Of a stretch of DNA of 64,000 nucleotides, positions 1 through 8,284 are shown in pieces. Numbering within the stretch: the stretch's first letter is position 1; each line of letters opens with the position of its first letter. The position numbers were made by a program, and so were the translations under genes. The DNA is from JANXQG01 sp963719885 (GTDB taxonomy: Bacteria > Planctomycetota > Planctomycetia > Pirellulales > Thermoguttaceae). The stretch is from NCBI GenBank assembly GCA_963719885.1, contig CAVRDP010000035.1, positions 186,001-250,000 of the forward strand, given 5' to 3'. The notes beneath the pieces were generated by a model that saw only the letters and a program-made list of their open reading frames with translations, did no database searches and was not told the origin of the DNA.

Positions 1-338
1 GCCCGGCCCAGACGCCCCACCAAACCCTTGAGCTGGCGCCGCTGGTCCTCGTCGGGCAGGACATCCTCGGAACGGGGGGCGTCCAGCAATACCTGGCGGC
101 CGAAATACGTGTGCGGCCACCAGCGGAAACCGAATGCAAGCAGAGTTGGAACGCCGAGTACCACGGCGGCGGTCACGGTCAAGCCGCAGCTTGTCCCCGA
201 CTTGAAGCCAAACAAAATCGCCCCCAGCAGCGCGGAGCCTGAAAAAAACGCAAGAATGCCGGCCGAGGGGAAGAATATCTCCAGGAACGCAAGACCCAAC
301 CCCAGCGCGAGTAACAAGACGGAAATCCAAATATCCAT
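1..338 (-). CDS. NfeD-like membrane protein, N-terminal part (runs off left edge)
   Basis: The ATG at 336-338 on the minus strand opens a frame with no stop before the window edge. The start MDIWISVLLLALGLGLAFLE is a hydrophobic helix, followed by further hydrophobic stretches (about residues 20-40 and 50-70) and then a soluble part containing RWWPHTYFGRQ and LDAPRSEDVLPDE. This N-terminal layout matches planctomycete NfeD-type membrane proteins, which are usually partners of stomatin-like proteins. The C-terminal OB-fold domain that would confirm the family lies outside the window. Confidence 0.6.
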   Translation of the reverse strand, partial: MDIWISVLLLALGLGLAFLEIFFPSAGILAFFSGSALLGAILFGFKSGTSCGLTVTAAVVLGVPTLLAFGFRWWPHTYFGRQVLLDAPRSEDVLPDEDQRRQLKGLVGRLGR

Positions 339-406
339 TGCGAGTCTGCACTCCTGCGACACACGCGGCAAGGGGAGAACGTCAAGCAACCATCCATTTT
401 ACCCTC

Positions 407-1330
407 TTACTCGCGGTTCGGATACTTGAGCTTCAGCACGTACGACTCCCACTGCTTTTGGAACGCATCCATGTCGTCGCGTTCCAAGACGGCCTTCAAC
501 GTCTTATAGCCCGAAGGATCGTCCTTACGGTTCGCCAGAAAACGACGATAGTAGGTCTTCAAGAGGCCCTTCTGCTGCAAGTAATAGCAGAGGTATCGGG
601 CTTGGGCGTAATTCGTGCCTCGGTCCTTCTCGTAGAACTCGGCGTCGGTCGTGTGGCAGAGCGTTTTGAAGGAAGTCAGGTTCCCTTTGTGAATGGCCTG
701 CTGAAGCCCTCGCAAACGCCAGTTGGTATAGCCGTGGATTTCGCCCTCTTCTTCGCCGCTCTGCTCGTACAGCGAGCCCAATCCCTCGTTGAACCAGGCC
801 GGACAGTTGGGGAAATTGGCTGCCACGAAGGGGTGAACAAGCTCATGCACCAATGTGCCTCCGCCCCTGGCGATATTCATCACCAAGGCCCCGTCGTCCT
901 GCGAGAAGTAACCGAACGGCGTATCGGGCGTCTTGCCGAAAAGCCGCTTGCAGTTCGTCCTATAGCTCTCCTCGTCCTTGAAGATCCAGATATCGAGGAT
1001 TTGCCGCGGATCCTGCGTGAAATAGGCCTTTTTCAGCTTTTTCACGGCCCATTGCACGGTGCCTTCCGACCAGTCGCGGACCCTGTCCGGCGATTCATTG
1101 CCGACGACCACGAAAGGCGGCGAGACGACCACCGTAAAATCTTTCGCGGGGATCTTCTTCTGCAAGAGTTCGATGTGCCTGTCAAAGTCTGCCTGCGTGA
1201 AGCTGTCGGCATCGGCGGTTCGCCCCTTGCCGACAGTGTCGGCTTCCCGGCCGGCAAGGGCCACCGCCGTGAGGATCACGAGAACGCGGAAGAGCCGGGG
1301 TGAATAAGCGGCATAGTACTTGGTGATCAA
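407..1330 (-). CDS. Secreted zinc metallopeptidase-like protein (HELVH motif)
   Basis: A 307-residue protein. The frame opens with TTG at 1330, preceded by AAGGAGA at good spacing, and no better ATG exists. Residues 11-28 form a hydrophobic signal-like segment. A gluzincin-type zinc motif HELVH is followed about 20 residues later by WFNEGLGSLYE, which supplies the third ligand Glu. This pattern is seen in DUF1570-like planctomycete proteins. The substrate is unknown. The gene sits 68 bp downstream of, and on the same strand as, the end of a hairpin-bearing intergenic region; the NfeD-like gene follows it. Confidence 0.6.
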   Translation of the reverse strand: MITKYYAAYSPRLFRVLVILTAVALAGREADTVGKGRTADADSFTQADFDRHIELLQKKIPAKDFTVVVSPPFVVVGNESPDRVRDWSEGTVQWAVKKLKKAYFTQDPRQILDIWIFKDEESYRTNCKRLFGKTPDTPFGYFSQDDGALVMNIARGGGTLVHELVHPFVAANFPNCPAWFNEGLGSLYEQSGEEEGEIHGYTNWRLRGLQQAIHKGNLTSFKTLCHTTDAEFYEKDRGTNYAQARYLCYYLQQKGLLKTYYRRFLANRKDDPSGYKTLKAVLERDDMDAFQKQWESYVLKLKYPNRE

Positions 1331-1377
1331 GATGGCTCTCCTTCTCGCTGGCTGTTCAGGGCTTGGAAATTGTAAAA

Positions 1378-1421
1378 GTGGGCTTTACACCGCCATCGAA
1401 TACCGCCGGGCTAAAGCCCAC
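1378..1421. repeat. Inverted repeat, 10-bp arms
   Basis: GTGGGCTTTA (1378-1387) is repeated inverted as TAAAGCCCAC (1412-1421). It lies between the metallopeptidase-like gene start and the tRNA and may form a small hairpin. Its role is unknown. Confidence 0.6.
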
Positions 1422-1549
1422 CCTACTGCTCTTACTGTTGCCTCCGGCCACAAATTTCTTTTCTCGATCGAATTTCCGTATCGTGTACCCTTCTGTGGTG
1501 GTGATCTATCCAGCCACATGTGTTCAATTTTGCTGTAGCAAAAAAGAAC

Positions 1550-1594
1550 AGGCGGGTCAGGTTTCGCTCGGGCAAACGAAACCTTGACCCGCCT
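1550..1594. repeat. Long hairpin (17-18 bp arms)
   Basis: AGGCGGGTCAGGTTTCG (1550-1566) pairs with CGAAACCTTGACCCGCCT (1577-1594) with a single bulged base and a 10-base loop. There is no T tract, so it is not a typical intrinsic terminator. It could be a small repetitive extragenic hairpin. Confidence 0.65.
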
Positions 1595-2305
1595 GATTGA
1601 AGGGAAGCGTGAGCTTCGGCCCATCGGATCAGATATGTCTCCGTACCGGAAGGGGATTGGGTGACCTCCTGTTTCTCGGATGGGTTTGCGCGACTGCCAG
1701 CGCTCCTTCGGTGCCTCTCGGGAAGCCCAGGAAAACGTCGACTTTGGGCTGTTCCGTTGCCAAAGTCGTGAGAACTTTTTCCAAGAACTGGTTCACGTAG
1801 CTCGTTTTCCCAACGATTCGTGGTTCTTGAGGCAAGTTCGCAGCGTTTTCCATGGGCTTCTTTCAATTCGTCCGTCCGGCCCCTGCGGCATGGCCTCTTC
1901 TCTGGGAATCTCGAAGGAATTCAAGCGAAGCGTTCTTTGGGGAAGCAGCTTTTCCTGTTTTCTTCGAGCTTCCAAACCAGCCCCGTCAACCGTGCGCGGG
2001 AACAAATGCGGCGGAGATGAATAGCAAGCGGTGTGCCAATCAGACTCCGAGGTACGTCTTGCTTTCCAGCCTGACCAGTCCCGCGGAAATGCCAGGGCAG
2101 GGAACACTAATTAGCCGTAATTATCACTAATAAGATAAATTAGTGTTAATCAGCGACGATACGTGTTCCCCGATCTCTATCCTTCTTATTGTTGTGTTTC
2201 GAGTCACTGTTGGTTATGTTCCTCGAAAAGCTGGCTAGTTGACAGCCGTCGGGTCCGATGGCAGAATTGATGAACCGCTGGGCTTTTTGCCGTGCGGATG
2301 AACTG

Positions 2306-2379
2306 GGGCGATTAGCTCAGTTGGTTAGAGCACCAGCTCGACAAGCTGGGGGTCACAGGTTCGAGTCCCGTATCGCCCA
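2306..2379 (+). tRNA. tRNA-Val (GAC)
   Basis: A cloverleaf can be drawn by hand: acceptor GGGCGAT/ATCGCCC with A discriminator, D stem GCTC/GAGC, anticodon stem CCAGC/GCTGG with loop TCGACAA giving anticodon GAC, and a T arm with TTCGAGT. The T stem has one A-C mismatch. CCA is not encoded. A hairpin terminator follows directly. tRNA genes are common integration sites, which matters because integrase-type genes lie further right in the window. Confidence 0.93.
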
Positions 2380-2385
2380 CTCCAT

Positions 2386-2424
2386 AAAGCCTTATGCAGC
2401 ATTGAGTTGCGTAAGGCTTTTTTC
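2386..2424 (+). terminator. Intrinsic terminator after tRNA-Val
   Basis: AAAGCCTTATGCA pairs with TGCGTAAGGCTTT around a short loop, and the 3' arm runs into a T tract. It starts 7 bases after the tRNA. Confidence 0.8.
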
Positions 2425-2431
2425 GTGTGGT

Positions 2432-2468
2432 TTTGTAACCCGAGGCTTTGTAACCCGTTTTGTAACCC
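2432..2468. repeat. Three direct copies of TTTGTAACCC
   Basis: Copies begin at 2432, 2447 and 2459, just downstream of the tRNA terminator. Clusters like this can be the arm-type sites of an integrase or the remains of an attachment region. That reading is inference from position only. Confidence 0.5.
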
Positions 2469-3336
2469 AAGAGTCGGCTGGTCGGTAAGATTCTCGGCTG
2501 GTAGGGAGCGGCACTCCTCCCCGAGCCACCACCAAGACCGCCCCGCACACCTCTCCCGAAGAGCCGCCCCGATCCGTCCGCGCCGCCCCCAGGCAACCGT
2601 CATCGTCCGCCCGAAGGCCGCCGTGTCCCGCTCGCCGTTAAAAAAGTTCTCCTCGGTAGCCCCTTCCCAACAAACTCCGAACCCACGTCTCGCCACCCAC
2701 TTCTACGGCACTCCGGAGCCACCCTCTGGCCATCGCCAACGCCGATCGTAGCCCCCTCGCACGAAACCCCGAGCCGGACTTTACCCCCCTTCTGTGCCAA
2801 AACAGTCTAAAAGTCTAACGGTTTTTTGGCTGCCTGCCAGGCGCAGTGACTCCGCCCGCCGCAGCTCGTCCACCGCAAGCCCCCGAACAACGCATCCCCA
2901 GGACAGTCCGACAGCCCGCCTCCGTCACCCGCTTCGGGAGCGATCGCCGAGACCACGAAGGCCCTTCGCCGTCCGCCCCAGGTCGCCGGGCAGCCTGCTC
3001 CTTCGGAGCCCATCCTTCTCCGTCCTGGATCTTCCTGCTCCGAAGCCCCGAGTCCAAAAGTCCACGGGTTTTGCGGCTGAACAGGAGGAGTCCCAGCCGA
3101 ACCGATCTTTAGCCCTCCGGGACGGAACCGCCAGCCGCCCGTCCTTCCCGTCAAGCCCGCCGACCGCAGTCGCCTTGGGAGTCCCTGTCGGGGGAAGCGA
3201 GCCGCAGGGTTTTCGGTGAGAGACTCGGGGATTATGGGAGCGGAACGTCGGTGAGAGCTGGGTACCTTGGACTGGCAGGTGAGGCGGTCGGCGGCGATGC
3301 TGATGTCCTCTCTGTTCCATCACGAAGGGCAAGACT
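2469..3336. other. GC-rich stretch without a supported gene
   Basis: Frames on both strands translate to low-complexity Arg/Pro/Ser-rich sequence typical of non-coding GC-rich DNA. I see no domain, no good start and no tRNA here. Confidence 0.5.
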
Positions 3337-3810
3337 TCAAGCGAGCCCACCGATCCTCGTCTTAGCAAGGAACCAGTCCGTCCAATCGTCCCCGCTCGGT
3401 TCTCCGCGTTGAAGCCAGTTGAAGTAGGCCGCTTCCCTCCTGAGCACGTTCAGGATGAAGCCACGGATTGGTTCGATGCGGGTGGCGATGAGGCTCTGAG
3501 CGACTGGGTCGTGACGATGGATGACACCGATGATCTCCGCCATTCCCGGATTCCAACCAGTCGAATGATCGCGGCGGTACGTCTGCCACAAAGCCGATCC
3601 ACTCAAGCCCTCCGGGGCGGGCATCGGGATGGACTTGCCGCTCCTGTCAAACCACCCGTCATTGGGATAACTGATACAGATGTGCAGTTTGGGATCGTAG
3701 CCCTGCCATACAGAGGTTGCATCTGAGCCACCGAAGGGCAGCGACTCAGAGTGAATGCCGCCGTTCACGATTGGTAGCCAGTGGCTCTTCTCGCCAGGAT
3801 AACCATGAAC
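3337..3810 (-). pseudogene. Trypsin-like serine protease, C-terminal part (split by IS66)
   Basis: This is the 3' part of a chymotrypsin-fold protease. It contains GLSGSALWQ, the expected setting of the catalytic serine (GxSG), followed by a C-terminal region ending LAKTRIGGLA. Reading upstream, the frame enters the end of an IS66 element at 3811, so the catalytic His and Asp are missing from this piece. Joining it to 5562-5966 at the 8-bp duplication CCATGAAC restores a continuous reading frame (ILFVHG + YPGEKSHWLP). Confidence 0.8.
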
Positions 3811-5553
3811 GTAGCCATTCACAGGCTCACAGTCACAGTTATAGTAGCCGTATGACGGGGTGATAAACGGACGACTGTAACGAGCCAGCCCCGGCATTTT
3901 GGAGATCCTGGGTTTGCAGGGATTCTCGGGGCACGGCCACCTCTTGATCTTGTTCGGATCGCGTGAGGTTGGTATCGTACCGCCCCATGATCCTGTCAAG
4001 AACTAGCCCGGGTTCTGAAAGCAAGTCGCTGGCGCGTTGCCTTGCCGCGATGGAGGAGAAACTGGCTGCGGCGGAAGCAAAGCTGGCTGCGGCATCCGCT
4101 CGGCTTGGGCTGCTGGAAGAAGAGAACGTACGTCTGCAGCAGGAAAACGAGCAACTCAAACGCCGGTTGGCGGCGGCCCGCAAGAACTCGTCCACTTCCT
4201 CTAAGCCGCCTTCCAGTGATATCGTCAAGCCGCCCAAGCCTCCGCGCAAGGACGGTAAAAAACGCAATCGTGGCGGACAGCCGGGCCATGAACAACACCT
4301 GCGGACGCCGTTTCCCGACGAGGCCATCGATAACCTCTGTGACCTATACGCTCGATTGTTGCCCCGATTGCGGCGGCTCACTCCGCCCTTCCCCGTATGC
4401 GGCCGAGGTGCAACAGGAGGTGGAAATCGTCGCCACCCCGACCATCGTCAGCGAACACCAAGCGTTGGCTTATTGGTGCAATCGCTGTGGGAAACTCCAT
4501 GCAGCGTCCCTGCCCGAAGCGGTGCGGAAGGCGGGCCTTTTAGGCCCACGAATGACGGCCCTGGTGGCCTTCATGAAGGGTGTCTGCCACGCCTCCTTCT
4601 CCACCATCCGGAAGTTCCTTCGCGACGTGGTGCGGGTGAACGTCTCCCGCGGCTACTTGGCCAAGTTGATCGACAAGGTGAGCGAGGCGTTGGCCCCCTC
4701 CTATGCGGAGTTGTTCGTGCGGCTGCCCGACGAGGCCGTGCTGAACATCGATGAGACGGGGCATAAGGAAAACGGCGAAAGATTCTGGACTTGGTGCTTC
4801 CTGCGCCGCGCTCTACACGTTGTTCCGTATCGACAAGTCGCGTGGCTCGAAGGTGCTGGTGGAGGTGTTGGGCGAGGAGTTCAACGGCGTGTTGGGCTGC
4901 GATTATTTCAGCGCCTACCGCAAGTACATGCGAGAGTTCGGCGTGCTGGTTCAGTTCTGCATGGCCCATCTGATCCGCGATGTGAAATTCCTGCTGACTC
5001 TGCCCCGCCGTGAGGACCAGGCTTATGGCCAACGGTTGCGCGATGCGCTGCGCGGCCTGTTTGCCGTAATCCACGGCCGCGGAACAATGACTGCGGCGGG
5101 CTTTCAGCAGGCATTGGCTGCCGCTCGTCAACACGTGTTGAGGACAGCCCTGACCGGCGTGCCGGACACGAAACATGCCCGTAACATGGCCAAACGCTTC
5201 CGCGAACACGGGGAAGCCTATTTCCGCTTCATTACGACACCCGGCATTGCCCCAACCAACAATCTGGCGGAACAAGCGATGCGTTTTGTGGTGATCGACC
5301 GGCACATCACCCAAGGAACACGCAGCGAGAAAGGGCGCCGATGGTGCGAACGGATCTGGACAGCAATTGCCACCTGTGCCCAACAGGGTTGCGCGGTGTT
5401 TCAGTTCTTGCTTGACTCTGTCCAAGCCTATCTCTCCGGTACTTCGCCGCCTTCGCTCCTGCCGTCCGGCCCCTGACGGTGCTCTCACCGCTTAACTTCC
5501 TCTATCATGTCAGTGGCCATTTGACCACGCTCTGTCACTACGTGAATCGCTAC
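3811..5553 (+). mobile_element. IS66-family element, copy 1 (1743 bp, defective)
   Basis: Terminal inverted repeats GTAGCCATTCAC (left) and GTAGCGATTCAC (right, read inward) bound the element. It is flanked by the 8-bp direct repeat CCATGAAC at 3803-3810 and 5554-5561, the duplication length expected of IS66. It has a single transposase frame, as in the simple IS66 subgroup without tnpA/tnpB. It differs from the inverted copy at 22151-23891 by two one-base T insertions and a few substitutions, and it disrupts the protease gene. Confidence 0.93.
3963..5476 (+). pseudogene. tnpC: IS66 transposase, frameshifted twice
   Basis: Compared with the intact 503-residue copy at 22228-23739, this frame has an extra T near 4337 (context CTCTGTGACC, versus CTCGTGACC) and another near 4809 (CTTCCTGCGCC, versus CTTCCGCGCC). 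The protein is therefore spread over three frames. The coiled-coil N-terminus, the zinc-binding CCPDCGG/CNRCG region and the DDE pieces (NIDETGHKENG, GCDYFSAYRKY, NNLAEQAMR) are all still present. Without frameshifting it would be non-functional. Both insertions are single T's, so sequence error is possible. Confidence 0.9.
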
Positions 5554-5561
5554 CCATGAAC

Positions 5562-5966
5562 AAACAGAATGTCCCGCTCAGCATTGTCCGCGCTGTCAGC
5601 CAACACGGTCGCAGGCCAAGGTTGGATTCCGTGCGACACAACGACATCATTCTCAATTCGGACAAGAGCTACGTCCAGCGGAAGTTCTTGGCACACAAGC
5701 GGATTACGAATCACCTCTGGCTTCGATCCATAAGACGAGGTATGGGCGAGTGTCTCATGGTCGAGCATTCGGGCAGCGACGTGGGCCGCGGTCAGGAGAT
5801 ATGTCGCGCCATGGAACCGAAGGAACATGCCGCTGCCGACCAGACGACCCTTTACTTCAGATACAATTCCATACACTGCGGCCAATCCAGGAGCAGTGTA
5901 CTCCCGCATGTTGTCACATACTTGCAGGAAGATCTCTTGCTTCTCTTCTTCGCTAAGGTCGGCCAT
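5562..5966 (-). pseudogene. Trypsin-like serine protease, N-terminal part (split by IS66)
   Basis: The ATG at 5966 (MADLSEEEKQEIFLQV) is preceded by GGAAAG. The frame contains GSGMFLRF, YLLTAAHVAA (catalytic His) and LPLDVALVRIE (catalytic Asp), then runs into the IS66 target duplication after DILFVHG. The catalytic Ser is on the separated 3' piece at 3337-3810. Before insertion the gene was about 290 codons and lay 45 bp downstream of the ImmA-like gene on the same strand, so XRE, ImmA-like peptidase and trypsin-like protease formed one unit. Confidence 0.85.
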
Positions 5967-6011
5967 ACACTCGCTTTCCGAATAAAACAAAGGCAACGTG
6001 ACCTCTGAGGG

Positions 6012-6855
6012 TTAGTCGTCCTCGTCGTCGTCCTCGTCTTCAAGGTCTTCATCCGTGAACAGGACGGTCAGGGTCTTGCCGTAGCTTCCAAGACCAACGA
6101 CATCCTCGTTGACCTCGACTTGGGGAGCGCCGTCGAACCAGTCGTCAAGGTAACTGGAACCTTCCGCCCGGCGCGCTTCATCGACGTTTGATGGATCGGC
6201 GTTGAATTTGGCGGTGGTCGTTCCATTCGGCAGAAGGTCGCTCTTCTTGATCCAGGTGATCCCACGGAGGTTGCGGATACGGTCGGACATGAAGCAGTAG
6301 TTGATGTGTTCGCCGCTGCTGACCACGACGGCAACTGCGTCATCGGTGTACTTCGTGAATCGGATGGCGGTAGCAGTAATGGAGGTTTGGAACTCTTTGG
6401 CGAGCTTCTCGATGGCTGCGAAGCCCCTGCCGGCACGGTTTGCCTGTCGCTTGAAGAGCTTCTCAGGCATCAGCAGTGCGCTGGCAAAGTGGTCTGCCTG
6501 ACGCTCGTACCTGTCACCCGAAATAAACCCGCTCCGGGATTTGTGCAGCCCCGTGCCAGTGGGGAAAAGATGTTCGGGGTGCCCAGGCAGAAAATAGTGT
6601 CCAAGCTCGTGGGCAACGGTGAAGCGGATGAAGCCGTCGTTGGCAATGTGGCTGGCGTACTGAATGCCGAAGGTCTCCCCGACTGCGCATGAGGAAACCA
6701 GAAACCCCTCGCGCCGACGACGGTTTCGGCTGGAAGACGATCTTCACCCTCTTGGCGATGGCGAACGGACAGATGGGCAGATCGCCGGACGCATGGGTGG
6801 CAAGAACCTTACCGGCTTCATACTCAGCTTCCTGCTGATCGAGTTTCTCGCTCAC
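6012..6855 (-). CDS. ImmA/IrrE-type metallopeptidase (frameshifted)
   Basis: The GTG start at 6853-6855 overlaps the stop of the XRE gene (GTGA), implying translational coupling. The N-terminal part reads SEKLDQQEAEYEAGKVLAT and RVKIVFQPKPSSARGVSGFL. After a one-base shift near 6688 it continues VGETFGIQYASHIANDGFI and FTVAHELGHYFLPGH, with the zinc motif HELGH, then ERQADHFASALLMPEKLF. The C-terminus ends in a very acidic tail (TDEDLEDEDDDEDD). ImmA/IrrE peptidases cleave or relieve their partner XRE repressor, often upon stress or in mobile elements and defence loci. A single indel restores the frame. Confidence 0.85.
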
Positions 6856-7203
6856 GATCCAGGGTCTCCTGATTGACGAGATTCGTTCTGCTTCGCAAGG
6901 GCGTTGGCAAATCTCGCGATTGCTGCCTGATCGTCGGGCGACAATGCCTCGTAGTCTCGGTAGAACTTCTCGGCAGCTGGCCCGGCGGTAGTTGGCTTCA
7001 TGCTGGCGTCCAAGCAGGTAGTCGATCGTGACCGACAGGGCATCCGCCAGGCGTTTGAGGTTGTCGAACGACGGCGACCGCCGCCCCAATTCAAAATGCG
7101 AGACCGCCGAAGGCTGCAATCCGGATTTTTCCGCCAACTGTGCCTGATTTAACCCCTTACTCTCACGTACCTTGCGCAACCTTTCCCCAAAATCTTCTGG
7201 CAT
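6852..7203 (-). CDS. XRE-family repressor (frameshifted near its end)
   Basis: The start MPEDFGERLRKVRESKGLNQ is followed by a classic helix-turn-helix (LAEKSGLQPSAVSHFELGRR). The frame is lost near 7003 in YLLGRQHE. Removing one base gives YLLGRQ-MKPTTAGPAAEKFYRDYEAL and ends ...RQSGDPGS, a normal C-terminal tail for this family. It is cotranscribed with the ImmA-like gene and divergent from the ubiquitin-like operon; the spacer carries a dyad that probably is its operator. Confidence 0.85.
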
Positions 7204-7232
7204 ACCACTTGATCCGAGAATGACGATAGAGT

Positions 7233-7314
7233 ATAGTTTATGTATACGAAGTCGTCACGACAGCCGGTCGTGTTTTCTTTTGGACCAAGGCATGACGACT
7301 TCGTCAAACTATAC
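7233..7314. promoter_or_regulatory. Divergent promoter region with operator dyad
   Basis: Between the XRE gene (minus) and the Ubl gene (plus), TATACGAAGTCGTCA (about 7241-7255) is mirrored by TGACGACTTCGTCA followed by AACTATAC (about 7292-7314). The arms are about 35 bp apart and partly AT-rich. Two such half-sites flanking divergent starts are what an XRE autorepressor controlling both directions would use. The operator role is inferred. Confidence 0.55.
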
Positions 7315-7348
7315 ACGACGTTTCCGACTTTTGCAAGGAGAATTGCGA

Positions 7349-7890
7349 ATGAGTACCGAGTTGACGGAAAGCATGGAAGCCCATGCCGGTGGTCACCACC
7401 AAGTCCACGTTTCGACGCAAATTCAGGGGCATGGGATCGAGACATTTGAAGTTTCGCGCCACGCCACTCTGCTGGAATTGATGGCGGAAGGCGCTCGCCT
7501 CACCGGCTTGTCGCTGCTGCCGCCTACGGAGCACCCGTTCGACCGCCTGCACGCCATGCACGGCGAAGCGGTGGGGCATGTCATCGAGAACATCCACCAG
7601 ACGATTGAAGAGTACCTGCGCAACCGGACACGAGCCCGCACTTCGCCATTGAGCTGCTCAGGACGTTCCGGGTCAATACGCGGTGGGATGTCGCTCCGAA
7701 GCCGGAACTTTCGCCCAAGGAGATTCTGGCGCTGCCGAGGATCCATCTGGAGTACACGGAGTACACGCTGTACTACCCCGAGAAGAACGAACCGATTCCG
7801 CTCGACATGCCCATTCCTGTCGAGCGGGGCGAAGAGCTCGACGCGCATTGCGATGGTCGCTATGGCGGGGTGCGGCACCATGGGACCTGA
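7349..7890 (+). CDS. Ubiquitin-like modifier protein with C-terminal Gly-Gly (frameshifted)
   Basis: The ATG at 7349 follows AAGGAG. Residues 1-92 are in one frame (MSTELTESMEAHAGGHHQVH...IEEYLRN). One C is missing near 7624, after which another frame continues PDTSPHFAIELLRTFRVNTR, PKPELSPKEILALPRIHLEY and YTLYYPEKNEPIPLDMPI. It ends DGRYGG-VRHHGT. The second half resembles the prokaryotic 'multiubiquitin' beta-grasp domain (ELL/EIL helix, then TLYY, then EPIPLD). A Gly-Gly followed by a short tail fits a pro-modifier trimmed by the JAMM peptidase encoded downstream. The stop overlaps the E2 start by 11 bp. Confidence 0.7.
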
Positions 7891-8284
7891 CCGGGTGTGC
7901 GAGGAGGTGGACGAACTCGTTCGCCGAGGTGTCGCCGTGAAGCCCGTCGATTTGAACGGGCAGTGCTACGTGCTGGTCGAGGGCGTGGAGGCGCCGTCTC
8001 CACCCTGGAGCAGCGCCCGGTTCGATATCCTCATTGCGATCCCTGCGGCATACGACGCCGCCGAACTGGACGGGTTCTATGTGGCCTTGCCGTGCGGTTT
8101 CAACAACGGCGAACACCCCCGGATCAAAGGCAACGTCATAGAATTGCTCAAACGTAAATGGCGTCAGGTCTCCTGGCATTACCCCGAGGGAAAGCCCTGG
8201 CGGCGCGGACAGGATAGCCTGGAGACTCACATTTTCCACTGTCGGGGCTTCTTCCTCCAAAGGAGATCTGTCAATGCACCCTAA
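7880..8284 (+). CDS. Prokaryotic E2-like protein (family E type)
   Basis: A 134-residue protein with ATG at 7880 inside the end of the Ubl gene. Features typical of the prokaryotic E2 family E are visible: a cis-Pro-type strand region SSARFDILIAIPAAYDAAEL, then LDGFYV, then KWRQVSWHYPEGKPWRRGQD and SLETHIFHCRGFF. The catalytic residue cannot be settled by eye; Cys72 (in ALPCGFNNG) is a candidate. It would pass the activated modifier from the E1-like enzyme to a target. The stop overlaps the JAMM-E1 start by 11 bp. Confidence 0.7.
   Translation: MGPDRVCEEVDELVRRGVAVKPVDLNGQCYVLVEGVEAPSPPWSSARFDILIAIPAAYDAAELDGFYVALPCGFNNGEHPRIKGNVIELLKRKWRQVSWHYPEGKPWRRGQDSLETHIFHCRGFFLQRRSVNAP

Larger units (their letters stand above)
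1331..2305. other. Non-coding stretch with hairpins; no supported gene
   Basis: The ORFs here overlap in all frames and none has a convincing start or family. A short minus-strand frame (1629-1853) looks somewhat protein-like but has no recognisable domain and I do not call it. Two inverted repeats are listed separately (1378-1421 and 1550-1594). Confidence 0.5.

Noticed and set aside
407..1303. Plus-strand ORF opposite the metallopeptidase-like gene
   Set aside because: Shadow of the minus-strand gene; it lacks domain features, while the minus frame has a signal peptide and HELVH.
2432..2468. Proven attL site at tRNA-Val
   Set aside because: No matching copy of the tRNA 3' end was found elsewhere in the window; integration here remains only a possibility.
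2794..3219. Open frames in the GC-rich stretch after the tRNA
   Set aside because: Arg/Pro/Ser-rich in all frames on both strands, no start signals and no family resemblance.
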